Assembly (NCBI GenBank): GCA_019313825.1 | Contig: JAFDAM010000007.1 | Location: 1-47,429 of the forward strand | From: Deltaproteobacteria bacterium | GTDB taxonomy: Bacteria; Desulfobacterota; DSM-4660; Desulfatiglandales; HGW-15 | Length of the DNA: 47,429 nucleotides | Direction: 5' to 3' | Shown here: positions 8,061 through 17,229 of the stretch, piece by piece | How positions within the stretch are numbered: position 1 is the stretch's first letter | Layout: every line of letters begins with the position of its first letter | Program-made: the position numbers and the translations under genes | The notes under the pieces: generated by a model | The model's database searches: none | Seen by the model: only the letters and a program-made list of their open reading frames with translations | Told to the model about the DNA's origin: nothing

Positions 8061-10607
8061 ATGGCATCTCACGGGAAAAAAACCCTTTATCCTTATGTAC
8101 TAGATCATAAACCCGGATTCTTTCTGAACGGGCTCCTGTACAGGCTTTTTAAAAGAGTCCGTCTTGATGAAAATATGAAAGAGGCCCTGAAACAGATGCA
8201 CAAGAAAGGGTCCGTGGTCTATGCGAGCAAGTATAAGGGAAAGCTGGATTACCTCCTGTATCATTACAATTTCCGAAGAAGACGTCTGCCCTATCCCAGA
8301 ATCGCCTTTGATCTCAATATATCCTTGTTCTTGCCCATTTCCAGGCTCTTTAAGATCCTGGTATCTCAAATCTCCGCTTTTTTCAGATATGGTCGGATCC
8401 CAAACCCCTATCAATCCGGGTTTTACAGCAGGGCCATTCAAAAGGGAACACCGTCACTTATCTTTCTGGTTGATCCAAAGGGTTTTATCAGACAGTTTAT
8501 CCATTCTGAAAAGGATCATCTGCAATTTCTCCTTGAAACACAGAAGGATACTGATCACCCTATTTTTATTGTCCCACAGCTCATTCTCTATAAAAAAACA
8601 CCTGAAAAGGATTACACGAGCCTGGCCAACATATTGTTCGGGTTTAAAGACCATCCGGGTTTTATCAGGAAGATTGCCCTGTTTTTCAGACACTATCATC
8701 ATGCCTTCATAGATTTCGGCAGACCCCTGGACCTTAAGGCCTATCTGTCGGACCAGCCCGCCGGGAGACCCCTCAATGATATGGCTACGGAGATCAAGCA
8801 GATGCTCATTGACGATATCGATGGCCAGAAAAGGGTCCTCCTGGGTCCTATCATGAAATCCAGGCAACAGATCAAGGAGATTGTCCTCAGGGATCCGAGG
8901 GTCACCAGGTATATTGAAAAGAGGGCCTCTGAAAAGAGAAAAACGCTCAAGCAGTTGAGAAAGAAGGCTGGTGAATATTTTGATGAGATCGCGGCGGATT
9001 TTAACATCACTTACGTGCAGCTCTTTTACAGGGCATTGAAATGGCTCTGGAAAAAGATATTTGAAGAGATAGATGTTAATAAGTCCGACCAGGCAAAGGT
9101 GAGGGAATGGGCTAGAAGAGGCCCGCTGATATTTATTCCTTCCCATAAAAGTCACATCGATTATCTGGTCCTCAACTATGTACTTTACGACTATAATATG
9201 CACATCCCCAGGATTGCCGCCGGACAGAATCTGACCTTCTGGCCCATGGGTTATATCTTCAGAAAATCCGGTGCCTTTTTCATCCGTCGCAGTTTCAAGG
9301 GCGCAAGACTCTATGCAGAGGTATTTGGAAGATACATCAAGGCCCTTCTTGAAGAAGGTCACCCCATTGAATTCTATATTGAAGGCGGCCGCAGTAGAAA
9401 TGGGAAACTTGTGCTCCCCAAGATAGGTTTCCTTTCAATCCTGCTTCGGGCCTATCATGAGGGATTCTGTAAGGATCTTATATTTGTCCCCACTTCCATA
9501 ATCTATGACCGGGTCCTAGAGGAGAAATCCTATCTGAAGGAGATCAATGGGGGTACTAAAGAGAAGGAAAGTTTCAGACAGATTATTAATGCGAGGCGTT
9601 TCCTTAAAAAAAAATACGGGAAGATCTATGTGCGATTCAATAATCCCTTTTCACTGAATGAATACCTCTCCCAGAGGGAGCAGGACGCTAAGGATACCAC
9701 TAAAGATCTCGCCTTTCATCTGGTAAGATCCATAAACGAGGTGTCTGTAGTTACCCCCCTTTCCCTTATTGCCACCGCCGTTCTGGCCGCTCACCGCAGT
9801 GGGTTCCATATGTCAGAACTTTTGGAGACGGTAAACATCCTTTTGAAGTTCCTTGAAAACCATAAGATGCCCATTGCCAATACACTCAATGATCCCTCAA
9901 AGGCGGTTAAGGATACCGTATCTCTGTTAACTAACTGGAAGGTCGTCAACTTAATGGAAGAAGCACCGGGAGAAGAGGAGACATTTTACTATGTGGATGA
10001 TGATAAAAAGATGGAGCTTGAATATTATAAAAACAATATCATCCATTTCTATATTCATCACTCTTTTGTGGCCCTATCACTTTTAAACGGCATCGCGGAA
10101 GAGAAAGAAACAGAGTCAATAATTTCCGACTACACCTTTTTGAAAGAACTTTTTAAGAATGAGTTTGTTTTTGATAAGGATGAAGACCTCCATGGAAAGA
10201 TCGGCTCGATCACTGAATATTTTTTAAAGTCAGGGTTTTTGACCCGTTCCAACGGAGACAGGGGCTACAAGATCACGAAACTCGGGTTCGATAAATTGCC
10301 TGTATGGGCAGCCCTTTCAAAGACCTTTCTTGAATCATACTGGATCGCGGCCAAGGCCATAAGTCAGAAAAAAGATGGTGGAGGTCTTTTAAAGAGCATG
10401 AACTACTTGGGTAAACGCCTTTATAAACAGGGAGTTATCGATCATATAGGGGCGCTCTCGCAGGTAAATTACAGAAATGCCATGGGCTTTATCAATAGAA
10501 ACGTCCTTAACTCTAATAAGCGTTCATCAAAAGATCGTCCCAGCTCCTTTGAGAGTCTTTCACAGTTCAGCAAGCGGTTATATGATCTGTCCCATTATGG
10601 GCAATAG
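8061..10607 (+). CDS. plsB: Glycerol-3-phosphate acyltransferase (PlsB-like)
   Basis: This 848-aa protein matches the size of PlsB (about 800 aa). The acyltransferase core lies near residues 355-480. Block I is PSHKSHIDYL (the HxxxxD catalytic motif), block II GAFFIRRSF, block III IEGGRSRNGK and block IV VLPKIGFLS. The C-terminal part is a long helical region as in PlsB. It should transfer an acyl group to glycerol-3-phosphate at the inner membrane, the first step of phospholipid synthesis. It starts at ATG 8061 with an AAAGAG-like ribosome binding site. It stands alone on this strand. An alternative is a broader LPLAT-family enzyme, but the motif set fits GPAT best. The large 302-aa ORF on the opposite strand is a shadow. 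Confidence 0.9.
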   Translation: MASHGKKTLYPYVLDHKPGFFLNGLLYRLFKRVRLDENMKEALKQMHKKGSVVYASKYKGKLDYLLYHYNFRRRRLPYPRIAFDLNISLFLPISRLFKILVSQISAFFRYGRIPNPYQSGFYSRAIQKGTPSLIFLVDPKGFIRQFIHSEKDHLQFLLETQKDTDHPIFIVPQLILYKKTPEKDYTSLANILFGFKDHPGFIRKIALFFRHYHHAFIDFGRPLDLKAYLSDQPAGRPLNDMATEIKQMLIDDIDGQKRVLLGPIMKSRQQIKEIVLRDPRVTRYIEKRASEKRKTLKQLRKKAGEYFDEIAADFNITYVQLFYRALKWLWKKIFEEIDVNKSDQAKVREWARRGPLIFIPSHKSHIDYLVLNYVLYDYNMHIPRIAAGQNLTFWPMGYIFRKSGAFFIRRSFKGARLYAEVFGRYIKALLEEGHPIEFYIEGGRSRNGKLVLPKIGFLSILLRAYHEGFCKDLIFVPTSIIYDRVLEEKSYLKEINGGTKEKESFRQIINARRFLKKKYGKIYVRFNNPFSLNEYLSQREQDAKDTTKDLAFHLVRSINEVSVVTPLSLIATAVLAAHRSGFHMSELLETVNILLKFLENHKMPIANTLNDPSKAVKDTVSLLTNWKVVNLMEEAPGEEETFYYVDDDKKMELEYYKNNIIHFYIHHSFVALSLLNGIAEEKETESIISDYTFLKELFKNEFVFDKDEDLHGKIGSITEYFLKSGFLTRSNGDRGYKITKLGFDKLPVWAALSKTFLESYWIAAKAISQKKDGGGLLKSMNYLGKRLYKQGVIDHIGALSQVNYRNAMGFINRNVLNSNKRSSKDRPSSFESLSQFSKRLYDLSHYGQ

Positions 10608-10618
10608 GATAAATGAAA

Positions 10619-10646
10619 GGCGTAGGGCATAAGGCGTAAGGCAAAT
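10619..10646. repeat. 7-bp periodic repeat (GGCGTAA family)
   Basis: Four heptads in perfect register: GGCGTAG/GGCATAA/GGCGTAA/GGCAAAT. The last unit is the left target duplication of the inserted element that follows. Confidence 0.7.
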
Positions 10647-10760
10647 TCAGTAATGTCCGGTTAGGATTTTGCATTAATGACATCTGTATTCTAAAGAGAC
10701 CCATACGGGCAATCAACTTCCATATGACAGCATTGCAAAATCCTAACCGGACATTACTGA
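10647..10760. mobile_element. 114-bp MITE-like element with 27-bp terminal inverted repeats
   Basis: The ends begin TCAGTAATGTCCGGTTAGGA and are perfect inverted repeats over 27 bp (10647-10673 and 10734-10760). The element is flanked by a 7-bp direct repeat GGCAAAT (10640-10646 and 10761-10767), the hallmark of transposition. There is no coding capacity, so it must have been moved by a transposase elsewhere. A left half copy lies at 7633-7685. Its location between the plsB-like gene and a convergent small gene could also let the hairpin act in transcription termination. Confidence 0.85.
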
Positions 10761-10803
10761 GGCAAATTACATCTACATCCCGGATTCTTATAATCTTTAA
10801 ATC

Positions 10804-10852
10804 TTGAGCTCTGAACCGTGAACCTTAATCCGTAGCCCTTGTACCGTAAAAC
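10804..10852. repeat. Degenerate 7-bp periodic repeat (GTGAACC family)
   Basis: Seven consecutive heptads: TTGAGCT/CTGAACC/GTGAACC/TTAATCC/GTAGCCC/TTGTACC/GTAAAAC. Positions 6 and 7 are nearly always C while the other positions drift. Confidence 0.6.
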
Positions 10853-10857
10853 TTATA

Positions 10858-11043
10858 TCAGCTCAATCCCCATTCCCTTCCTGATTTTCTTGTGTACTCA
10901 AACAGATAGGCCAGCACAAGCATCACCCCTGCAAGTCCCATAATCTTGATCATCTGGGCCCCTTTGAAAAAGAACAGGCCAACAACATAGGCAATAATAA
11001 GGGAGAGAATAAGTCGTATTAAAAAGGTATATAAGGTTTTCAT
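10858..11043 (-). CDS. Small two-helix membrane protein
   Basis: A 61-aa protein with two predicted membrane helices (LIRLILSLIIAYVVGLFFF and IKIMGLAGVMLVLAYLFEY). It ends in a basic, then polar tail (TRKSGREWGLS). An AGGA-type ribosome binding site precedes the ATG. I do not recognise the family. It is the first of three small minus-strand genes in this stretch, each separated by about 80-95 bp. A small integral membrane protein is well supported; no function can be assigned. Confidence 0.6.
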   Translation of the reverse strand: MKTLYTFLIRLILSLIIAYVVGLFFFKGAQMIKIMGLAGVMLVLAYLFEYTRKSGREWGLS

Positions 11044-11137
11044 ATCAAGTATCCTAAAGATAATCCAAAGCTTTATTTATCAATTATAACATGCTGTTTT
11101 TTTTATTATAAATAACAGACAATGCTGTCATTCATAG

Positions 11138-11467
11138 CTAATCTTTGTTGATCTTTAGGGGTATCACTTTGGCAGGACTGCTTTTTCCCTTCTTTCCCGT
11201 GAGTTCGCCGACTCCTTCCGTTTTTTTCAAGGAGAGATCCTGTTTCACTTCTTTTATCACCATGGAATGACCTCCCATGGTAAATGGGACGCCATTTATA
11301 TATTCCTCACGTAATATCCAGGTCACTGTCTGAGCAGGTAGGGTAAGGAGTAAAAAAGTGACCTGATACCAGTCCTTTTTAATATCCTGCCTTATGGCTT
11401 CAATACGCGCGTAGAGCGCGGGTTTATCTTGATAATGAATTAATACCACATCTCCTTCAACATTCAT
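11138..11467 (-). CDS. Hypothetical protein, 109 aa
   Basis: Preceded by a good ribosome binding site (GAGGGAGAATTCG before ATG). The N-terminal ~70 residues look like a compact beta-rich domain (MNVEGDVVLIHYQDKPALYA, WYQVTFLLLTLPAQTVTWIL). The C-terminal ~35 residues are Lys/Ser-rich and probably disordered. There are no cysteines and no membrane helix. Composition and codon use look like a genuine cytoplasmic protein, but I do not recognise the family. A role shared with the adjacent small genes cannot be shown. Confidence 0.6.
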   Translation of the reverse strand: MNVEGDVVLIHYQDKPALYARIEAIRQDIKKDWYQVTFLLLTLPAQTVTWILREEYINGVPFTMGGHSMVIKEVKQDLSLKKTEGVGELTGKKGKSSPAKVIPLKINKD

Positions 11468-11550
11468 CGAATTCTCCCTCTATCGTCCTTTCATAATATG
11501 CCGGCAGATAATGCCTTCCCTGCTATCTGAAAGCTGATAGCTCATTTAAA

Positions 11551-11769
11551 TCAATAGAATCTTTCCTTGTAAAAACGGCAAACAAAATTGGGCGGCGTGG
11601 GACATGCCCTTTCGACCCAGTTTCTGTCGTCATTGTCATCTTCACTGAACACGCAGACATTGGAGGACGCACTGCTCAAGATGGCCGGCTCATTGTCCCC
11701 TCTGACAATATAGTATTTACAATTCCAGCAACAATCCTTGGCCATTGCCCTGAATCTCACCTCATCCAT
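11551..11769 (-). CDS. Cysteine-rich small protein, 72 aa
   Basis: Six cysteines are present: CCWNCKYY near residue 13, then single Cys in SSNVCVFSED, ERACPTPPNF and FVCRFYKERF. The pattern suggests a bound metal (zinc or Fe-S) or a small structural knot. The protein is acidic in the middle (SEDDNDDRNW). No signal peptide is present. The ribosome binding site is weak. The spaced cysteines argue that it is real rather than a chance ORF, but the family is not recognised. Confidence 0.55.
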   Translation of the reverse strand: MDEVRFRAMAKDCCWNCKYYIVRGDNEPAILSSASSNVCVFSEDDNDDRNWVERACPTPPNFVCRFYKERFY

Positions 11770-12233
11770 GTTTGTGTTTGTTGGTCACTATAATACGTTA
11801 TTTCAGAATTTACCAAGGTCCGGAAAAATAATCAATACAAGTTTCACGACATTCAGGCTATCGAGTTCACGGTTGATCAATCTCCAAGCTTGAACCTCGA
11901 ACCTTCGTGGTCACTATCTTTAGGCACTCCTGTCCAAAATCGATTTTTATTGGACAGCAATGATATTTGGCAGGCATTCACAGTCATTCACAGGTTACTA
12001 ATAAAGGAAATCCATGTGAAATCCGATGATACAGACATATGTTTTTCCTTGACACCTTGACCAACAATATGGCATGTAGAATTTTTCACAAACTTATATG
12101 GTAAACATTGCCCAAATGATACTTATTTACCCACTTGTGTAAAACCTTCCGCTCCTGCTATCCCTTGATATTTCATATAATTAAGGATAACATAACAGGT
12201 TGTTACAAGTGTATTAAACAGGAGACGTTTATT
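11770..12233. other. Intergenic region upstream of the hdrA operon
   Basis: A 464-bp gap between divergent genes that should hold the hdrA-mvhD-metVF promoter. A TTGACA at about 12050 and a TTGACC 8 bp further on occur in AT-rich DNA, but no well-spaced -10 is convincing. No sigma-54 site matches. A short heptad-like stretch TTGAACC/TCGAACC lies at 11890-11903. Nothing else is supported. Confidence 0.4.
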
Positions 12234-15200
12234 ATGGCTCATGAAAAACCAAAAGGCTCTGTTATGGTTATCGGCGCCGGTATTGCCGGAATACAGGCCT
12301 CATTGGACCTGGCTGATTCAGGTTATCTTGTCCAGCTTTTAGAGAAAAAATCCGCTATCGGCGGAATAATGTCCCAGTTAGACAAGACATTTCCGACCAA
12401 TGATTGTTCCATGTGCATTATCTCACCCAAACTTGTCGAATGCGGCAGGCATCTGAATATAGATCTATTGACCATGACCGAGATCCTGGAGGTCAAGGGC
12501 GAAGCTGGAAACTTCCAGGTAAGGATCAGGGAAAACCCCCGCTTTATAGATATGTCAAAGTGTACTGCCTGCGGTGAGTGCTCCAAGGCGTGTCCTATTG
12601 AGGTCCCCAACCTGTTTGACGAGGGGCTCCGTGATCGTCAGGCTGCTTACAAGCTCTACCCTCAGGCCATGCCCAGCGCCTTTGCCATTGATAAGAGAGG
12701 CACGGCTCCTTGCAAGGCCACCTGTCCTGCCCATGTCAGTGTACAGGGATATGTAGCGCTGATCAACCAGGGTAAATACACTGAAGCCCTAAAACTCTTC
12801 AAGGATTCACACCCCTTCCCTGCCATCTGCGGCCGTGTATGCCACCATCCCTGTGAGGGTGTCTGCACAAGAGGAGACGTGGATGAACCCATTGCGATAC
12901 AGTATCTTCATCGATTTCTGGCTGATCAGGACCTCTCAGAAAAGACCCGCTACATCCCTGCGATAGAAGAGAAGAAGGAAGAAAAGGCAGCCATCATCGG
13001 CGCAGGGCCCGCAGGCCTGAGCGCAGCCTATTTCCTTGCCCTAGAGGGATATCAGGTGACTGTCTTTGAAAAACTCCCGGTTGCCGGCGGTATGATGTCC
13101 GTGGGGATCCCGGAGTATCGACTCCCCATAGACATAATCTCCGCCGAGATCCGGGTCATCCAGGATATGGGTGTTGAGATCAAGACAGGGGTCACCTTTG
13201 GTGAAGACATCACACTGGACAGCCTGAAAAAGGACGGCTACAAAGCGTTGTTCATGGCAACCGGCCTCCATCTAAGCAGGATGCTGAACGTGGAAGGAGA
13301 AGATCTCCCGGGCGTGCTCAAAGGTGTTGATTTTCTGAGGGACGCGGCCCTTGGAAACAAGGTGGATGTGGCGAAAAAGGTTGTAGTAGTCGGCGGAGGA
13401 AACGTGGCTATTGACGTGGCCCTTACTGCCAAGCGATTGGGCGCGGAAGACATCTCCCTGGTCTGCCTCGAAAAACGGGATGAGATGCCTGCCTGGGACT
13501 ATGAGATCGAAGAGGCATTAGAGGAAGGGATCAAACTTGTCAACAGCCTCGGACCAAAGAGCTTCATTGAGGAGGCCGGCAAGCTCGCAGGTATAGAATT
13601 CAAACGATGTACCGCAGTCTTTGATGAGAAAGGCGCGTTCAATCCCCAGTATGACGAAAACGACCTGACTTCGATGGATGGGGAAACTGTGATCGTTGCC
13701 ATTGGACAGGCCGGCGACCTCTCCTTTGCCGATAAAGAAGGAGTTGCAGTCACACCCAGAGGAGGACTGGATGCGGATCCAGTCACCCTGCAGACCCCCA
13801 TTGAATGGGTCTTTGCGGGAGGTGATGCCCTTTACGGACCCAAGTCGGTCGTTGAGGCGGTTGCGTGTGGAAAGGAGGCCGCAGAAAGCATCAAGAGATA
13901 TATAAAGGGTGAGGATCTCAAGGAGGGCCGCGAACAGGAATGGTCCTATGAGAAGCCAGGTATCGAAAATGAGAAAAAGACCGTCAGGACCCCGATGAAA
14001 CAGTTGCCTGTTGAGGAGAGAGAGGGCAATTTCAAGGAAATCACGCTGGGCTTCAGCGAAGAAGAGGTAAAGGCAGAGGCCCAACGTTGCCTCAAATGCG
14101 GGATATGCTCCGAATGCTACCAGTGCGTGGACGCGTGCCTAGCAGAGGCTGTGGATCATTCAATGCTGCCGACAGAGCGTATTGTCGAAGTGGGAAGCAT
14201 TGTGCTTGCACCCGGGTTTACGCCCTTTGATCCCAGCCAGTATGACACTTACAGCTATTCCAGTCATCCCAATGTGGTCACCAGCATGGAGTTTGAACGT
14301 ATTCTGTCCGCGTCGGGACCCTTTGAAGGTCATCTGGTCAGGCTCTCGGATCACAAGGAGCCTGAAAAGATCGCCTGGATCCAGTGCGTGGGCTCCAGGG
14401 AGATCAATCGCTGTGATCACAGCTACTGCTCTGCTGTCTGCTGCATGTATGCCATCAAGGAGTCGGTCATAGCCAAGGAACACAGCGATAAAGAGCTGGA
14501 TACCGCCATCTTTTATATGGATATGCGGACATACGGCAAGGACTTTGAGAAGTATTACAACCGGGCAGAGGATGAGAGCGGCGTACGTTTTATCAGGTCC
14601 AGGATCCATTCTGTTGATCCGGCAGAAGGAGACAATCTGACCATACGTTATGCAGACGAATCAGGAGAGATCAAGAACGAGACGTTCGACATGGTCGTGC
14701 TCTCTGTCGGCCTTGCTCCTGCACTGGAAGTGCGGGAACTGGCCGAAAAACTGGATATTGATCTTGATGACCACCAGTATGCCCTGACCGACAGCTTCAG
14801 TCCGGTGAGCACAAGCAGAGAAGGTATATTTGTCTGCGGCGTTTTCCAGGGGCCAAAGGATATTCCCCAGTCTGTGATGGAGGCCTCGGCTTCGGCAGCC
14901 GTTTCCACGCAGTTCCTGTCAGAGGCCAGGGGGACCATGACCCGTACGAAGGAGCTTCCCCCTGAACTGGATGTCTCCGGCGAGGAGGTCCGCGTGGGCG
15001 TCTTCGTCTGCAACTGCGGTATCAATATAGGCGGTATTGCCGATGTGCCAGCTATCAGGGAGTATGCCAAGACCCTGCCTCATGTGGTGCATACGGAGGA
15101 CAACCTGTTCACCTGCTCGCAGGATACGCAGGACAAGATGAAGGAGGTCATAAAGGAGAAGAATATCAACCGTGTTGTTGTTGCGTCCTGTTCTCCCAGG

Positions 15201-16664
15201 ACCCACGAACCCCTTTTTCAGGAGACCATCAGGGATGCGGGACTGAATAAATATCTGTTTGAAATGGCCAATATCCGCGACCAGAACACCTGGGTCCACA
15301 TGGACGAGCCCGAGAAGGCCACTGAAAAGGCGAAAGACCTGGTCCGCATGGCCGTTGCCAAAGCAGCCCTGATCGATCCCCTCCAGGAGACCAGCCTGAG
15401 CGTAGAAGGAAGCGTCCTTGTAATCGGCGGCGGAGTGGCCGGTATGGAGGCGGCCCTGGGAGTTGCAGAACAGGGGTTTCAGGCCTTCCTGGTGGAGAGG
15501 GCCAACGAACTGGGCGGAGTGTCCCACAGTCTTCGTGCCACCTGGAAAGGGGAGCCCATCAGCGATTATCTGAAAGAACTGATCGGTCGAGTACAGGAAA
15601 ACCCGTTAATCCGGATCTTTATGGAGACAGAGGTTGAAGCGACCACAGGTATCATAGGTAACTTTAACACCACCCTGGGATCTGCAAACGGCAAAGGCGA
15701 ATCAACAACCATTATGCACGGCGCCACTATCCTGGCCACGGGAGGCGCTGAATCAAGGCCTGATGAGTATCTGTACGGTGAACATCCGGAAGTCATGACG
15801 CATCTTGATCTGGATCAGGCCATCATGAACAATGACAAACGGATCAAGGACGCAAATACGGCGGTATTTATCCAGTGCGTTGGTTCCAGGACCCTTGAAA
15901 GGCCCTATTGCAGTAAAATATGCTGCACACACAGCCTTGAGAGCGCCCTGACGCTCAAGAAGATGAAACCCGAGATGAATATCTATATACTTTATAGAGA
16001 TCTTCGTACATACGGCTTCAGGGAAGACCTCTACAAAGAGGCCAGAGAAAAAGGCATCATCTTTATTCGTTACAATCCGGAGAACAAACCTCAACTCAGT
16101 TCAGATGACAAGGGAGGACTCTCCATGGAGATAATAGATCACGTGTTAGGCAGACCAATCACGATATCCCCTGATATTGTGGTTCTGGCTACAGCTATTA
16201 TACCAAACGAAAACAAGGAGTTATTTGAGCTCTTTAAAGTACCGGTTAATGATGAAGGGTTCCTGATTGAGGCACACATGAAGCTGAGACCCGTTGATTT
16301 AGCCTCAGAAGGCCTGTTCATGGCAGGACTTGCCCACTACCCCAAGCCCATAGATGAAGCCATCACCCAGGCAAAGGCGGCGGTTGCGAGGGCAATGACC
16401 ATTGTTTCCAAGGACAGTATAATGACGGGCGGTGTGGTATCTTACGTTGATCCGGACAAATGCGCGGCCTGTCTGACCTGCGTGAGGACCTGCCCCTATC
16501 ATGCGCCAAGGATCGGTGAAGAAGGCTATGCCGTCATAGATCCTGCCGAATGCCGTGGTTGCGGCGCATGTGGCGCGGAATGTCCGGGAAAGGCCATCAG
16601 CCTTTATCACTATACGGACGCGCAGATTTTAGCCAAGACAGATGCACTGTTTAAGGCTGCTTGA
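12234..16664 (+). CDS. HdrA-type flavoprotein with a GltD-like NAD(P)H domain insertion
   Basis: The ATG at 12234 follows AGGAG and is preferred over 12135, giving 1476 aa. Order: FAD Rossmann domain (VIGAGIAGIQASLDLADSGY, ~12); Fe-S motif CTACGECSKACP (~107); GltD-like Fe-S region (CKATCPAHVSVQGY, CGRVCHHPCEGVC, ~158-225); FAD motif AAIIGAGPAGLSAAYF (~252); NAD(P)H motif VVVGGGNVAIDVALTAKRLG (~383); cysteine cluster CLKCGICSECYQCVDAC (~620). HdrA sequence then resumes, followed by a second HdrA module (VFVCNCGINIGG ~920, VLVIGGGVAGMEAALGVAEQ ~1060) and two C-terminal 4Fe-4S motifs (CAACLTCVRTCP, CRGCGACGAECP). HdrA is the flavin-based electron-bifurcating subunit in methanogens. Here the inserted domain suggests direct NAD(P)H oxidation or reduction. 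It probably passes electrons to MvhD and MetVF. The electron route is inference. Confidence 0.9.
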   Translation: MAHEKPKGSVMVIGAGIAGIQASLDLADSGYLVQLLEKKSAIGGIMSQLDKTFPTNDCSMCIISPKLVECGRHLNIDLLTMTEILEVKGEAGNFQVRIRENPRFIDMSKCTACGECSKACPIEVPNLFDEGLRDRQAAYKLYPQAMPSAFAIDKRGTAPCKATCPAHVSVQGYVALINQGKYTEALKLFKDSHPFPAICGRVCHHPCEGVCTRGDVDEPIAIQYLHRFLADQDLSEKTRYIPAIEEKKEEKAAIIGAGPAGLSAAYFLALEGYQVTVFEKLPVAGGMMSVGIPEYRLPIDIISAEIRVIQDMGVEIKTGVTFGEDITLDSLKKDGYKALFMATGLHLSRMLNVEGEDLPGVLKGVDFLRDAALGNKVDVAKKVVVVGGGNVAIDVALTAKRLGAEDISLVCLEKRDEMPAWDYEIEEALEEGIKLVNSLGPKSFIEEAGKLAGIEFKRCTAVFDEKGAFNPQYDENDLTSMDGETVIVAIGQAGDLSFADKEGVAVTPRGGLDADPVTLQTPIEWVFAGGDALYGPKSVVEAVACGKEAAESIKRYIKGEDLKEGREQEWSYEKPGIENEKKTVRTPMKQLPVEEREGNFKEITLGFSEEEVKAEAQRCLKCGICSECYQCVDACLAEAVDHSMLPTERIVEVGSIVLAPGFTPFDPSQYDTYSYSSHPNVVTSMEFERILSASGPFEGHLVRLSDHKEPEKIAWIQCVGSREINRCDHSYCSAVCCMYAIKESVIAKEHSDKELDTAIFYMDMRTYGKDFEKYYNRAEDESGVRFIRSRIHSVDPAEGDNLTIRYADESGEIKNETFDMVVLSVGLAPALEVRELAEKLDIDLDDHQYALTDSFSPVSTSREGIFVCGVFQGPKDIPQSVMEASASAAVSTQFLSEARGTMTRTKELPPELDVSGEEVRVGVFVCNCGINIGGIADVPAIREYAKTLPHVVHTEDNLFTCSQDTQDKMKEVIKEKNINRVVVASCSPRTHEPLFQETIRDAGLNKYLFEMANIRDQNTWVHMDEPEKATEKAKDLVRMAVAKAALIDPLQETSLSVEGSVLVIGGGVAGMEAALGVAEQGFQAFLVERANELGGVSHSLRATWKGEPISDYLKELIGRVQENPLIRIFMETEVEATTGIIGNFNTTLGSANGKGESTTIMHGATILATGGAESRPDEYLYGEHPEVMTHLDLDQAIMNNDKRIKDANTAVFIQCVGSRTLERPYCSKICCTHSLESALTLKKMKPEMNIYILYRDLRTYGFREDLYKEAREKGIIFIRYNPENKPQLSSDDKGGLSMEIIDHVLGRPITISPDIVVLATAIIPNENKELFELFKVPVNDEGFLIEAHMKLRPVDLASEGLFMAGLAHYPKPIDEAITQAKAAVARAMTIVSKDSIMTGGVVSYVDPDKCAACLTCVRTCPYHAPRIGEEGYAVIDPAECRGCGACGAECPGKAISLYHYTDAQILAKTDALFKAA

Positions 16665-16792
16665 GAAAACAATTGACTAATTATGGTCAATCAAATTAAA
16701 TAATTCAATTCATTCATGATATTAGCTCATTTTAGACATTTTGGATCACTGATTGTTTTAAACTATCAGCTATGAGCCAACAAGGAGGAGAC

Positions 16793-17218
16793 ATGTCAGA
16801 CTTTGAACCCCGGATACTCGCCTACTGCTGCCAGTACTGAGCATACTCAGCCGCGGACCTGGCAGGTTCCATGAGATTATCTTATCCTACAAATATTACG
16901 ATCATCCAGGTGCCCTGCACCGGGCGTGTGGATATCATCCATCTACTGAATGCCATTGAAGACGGCGCTGACGGCGTCTATGTGGCCGGCTGCCTGGAAG
17001 GGGAATGTCATTACATGACCGGGAATCTAAAGGCCAAGAAAAGGGTCCGATATGTAAAAAAGGTCCTTGAAGAGCTTGGCATCGAACCGGAGAGGGTTGA
17101 GATGTTTAACCTTTCAGCAGGCGAAGGCCCAAGGTTTGCCGAGATAGCAAGAGAGATGGATAAAAGGATCAGAGAATTAGGCCCCAGCCCAATTAATAAT
17201 CTAAAAAAAGCTGTTTAA
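16793..17218 (+). CDS. mvhD: MvhD/FrhD-like hydrogenase delta subunit with predicted selenocysteine
   Basis: The ORF track starts at 16871, but the real start is ATG 16793 after AAGGAGG. An in-frame TGA at 16838-16840 is codon 16, giving 141 residues. The N-terminus reads RILAYCCQY-U-AYSAADLAG. In homologues this motif is CCNWCSY with Cys at the U position, so TGA replaces a metal-ligand or redox Cys. Downstream the family pattern continues (PCTGRVD, GADGVYVAGCLEGECHY, KKVLEELGIEPERV). MvhD is a 2Fe-2S protein that passes electrons to HdrA. It lies 128 bp after the HdrA fusion and 11 bp before metV. A hairpin 14 nt past the TGA could be the SECIS. Sec-containing members of this family are known to me from anaerobes. 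No Sec machinery is in the window. Confidence 0.88.
16855..16870 (+). promoter_or_regulatory. Putative bacterial SECIS hairpin in mvhD
   Basis: Beginning 14 nt after the TGA, GGACCT pairs with AGGTTCC (six pairs, one bulged U) around a GGC loop. Outer CTCA and TGAG can extend it. The size, the distance from UGA and the GG in the loop fit bacterial SECIS elements. The bulge is on the 3' side, unlike E. coli fdhF. Confidence 0.6.
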
Positions 17219-17229
17219 AGAGGTGCAAT

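Noticed and set aside
8454-9362. 302-aa minus-strand ORF
   Set aside because: Antisense shadow of the PlsB-like gene, which carries all four acyltransferase motifs.
12135-12233. N-terminal extension of the HdrA fusion in the ORF track
   Set aside because: No ribosome binding site; the extension does not resemble HdrA, while ATG 12234 follows AGGAG and leads directly into the FAD motif.
14919-15527. 202-aa minus-strand ORF
   Set aside because: Shadow of the HdrA fusion gene, which has clear domains in this region.
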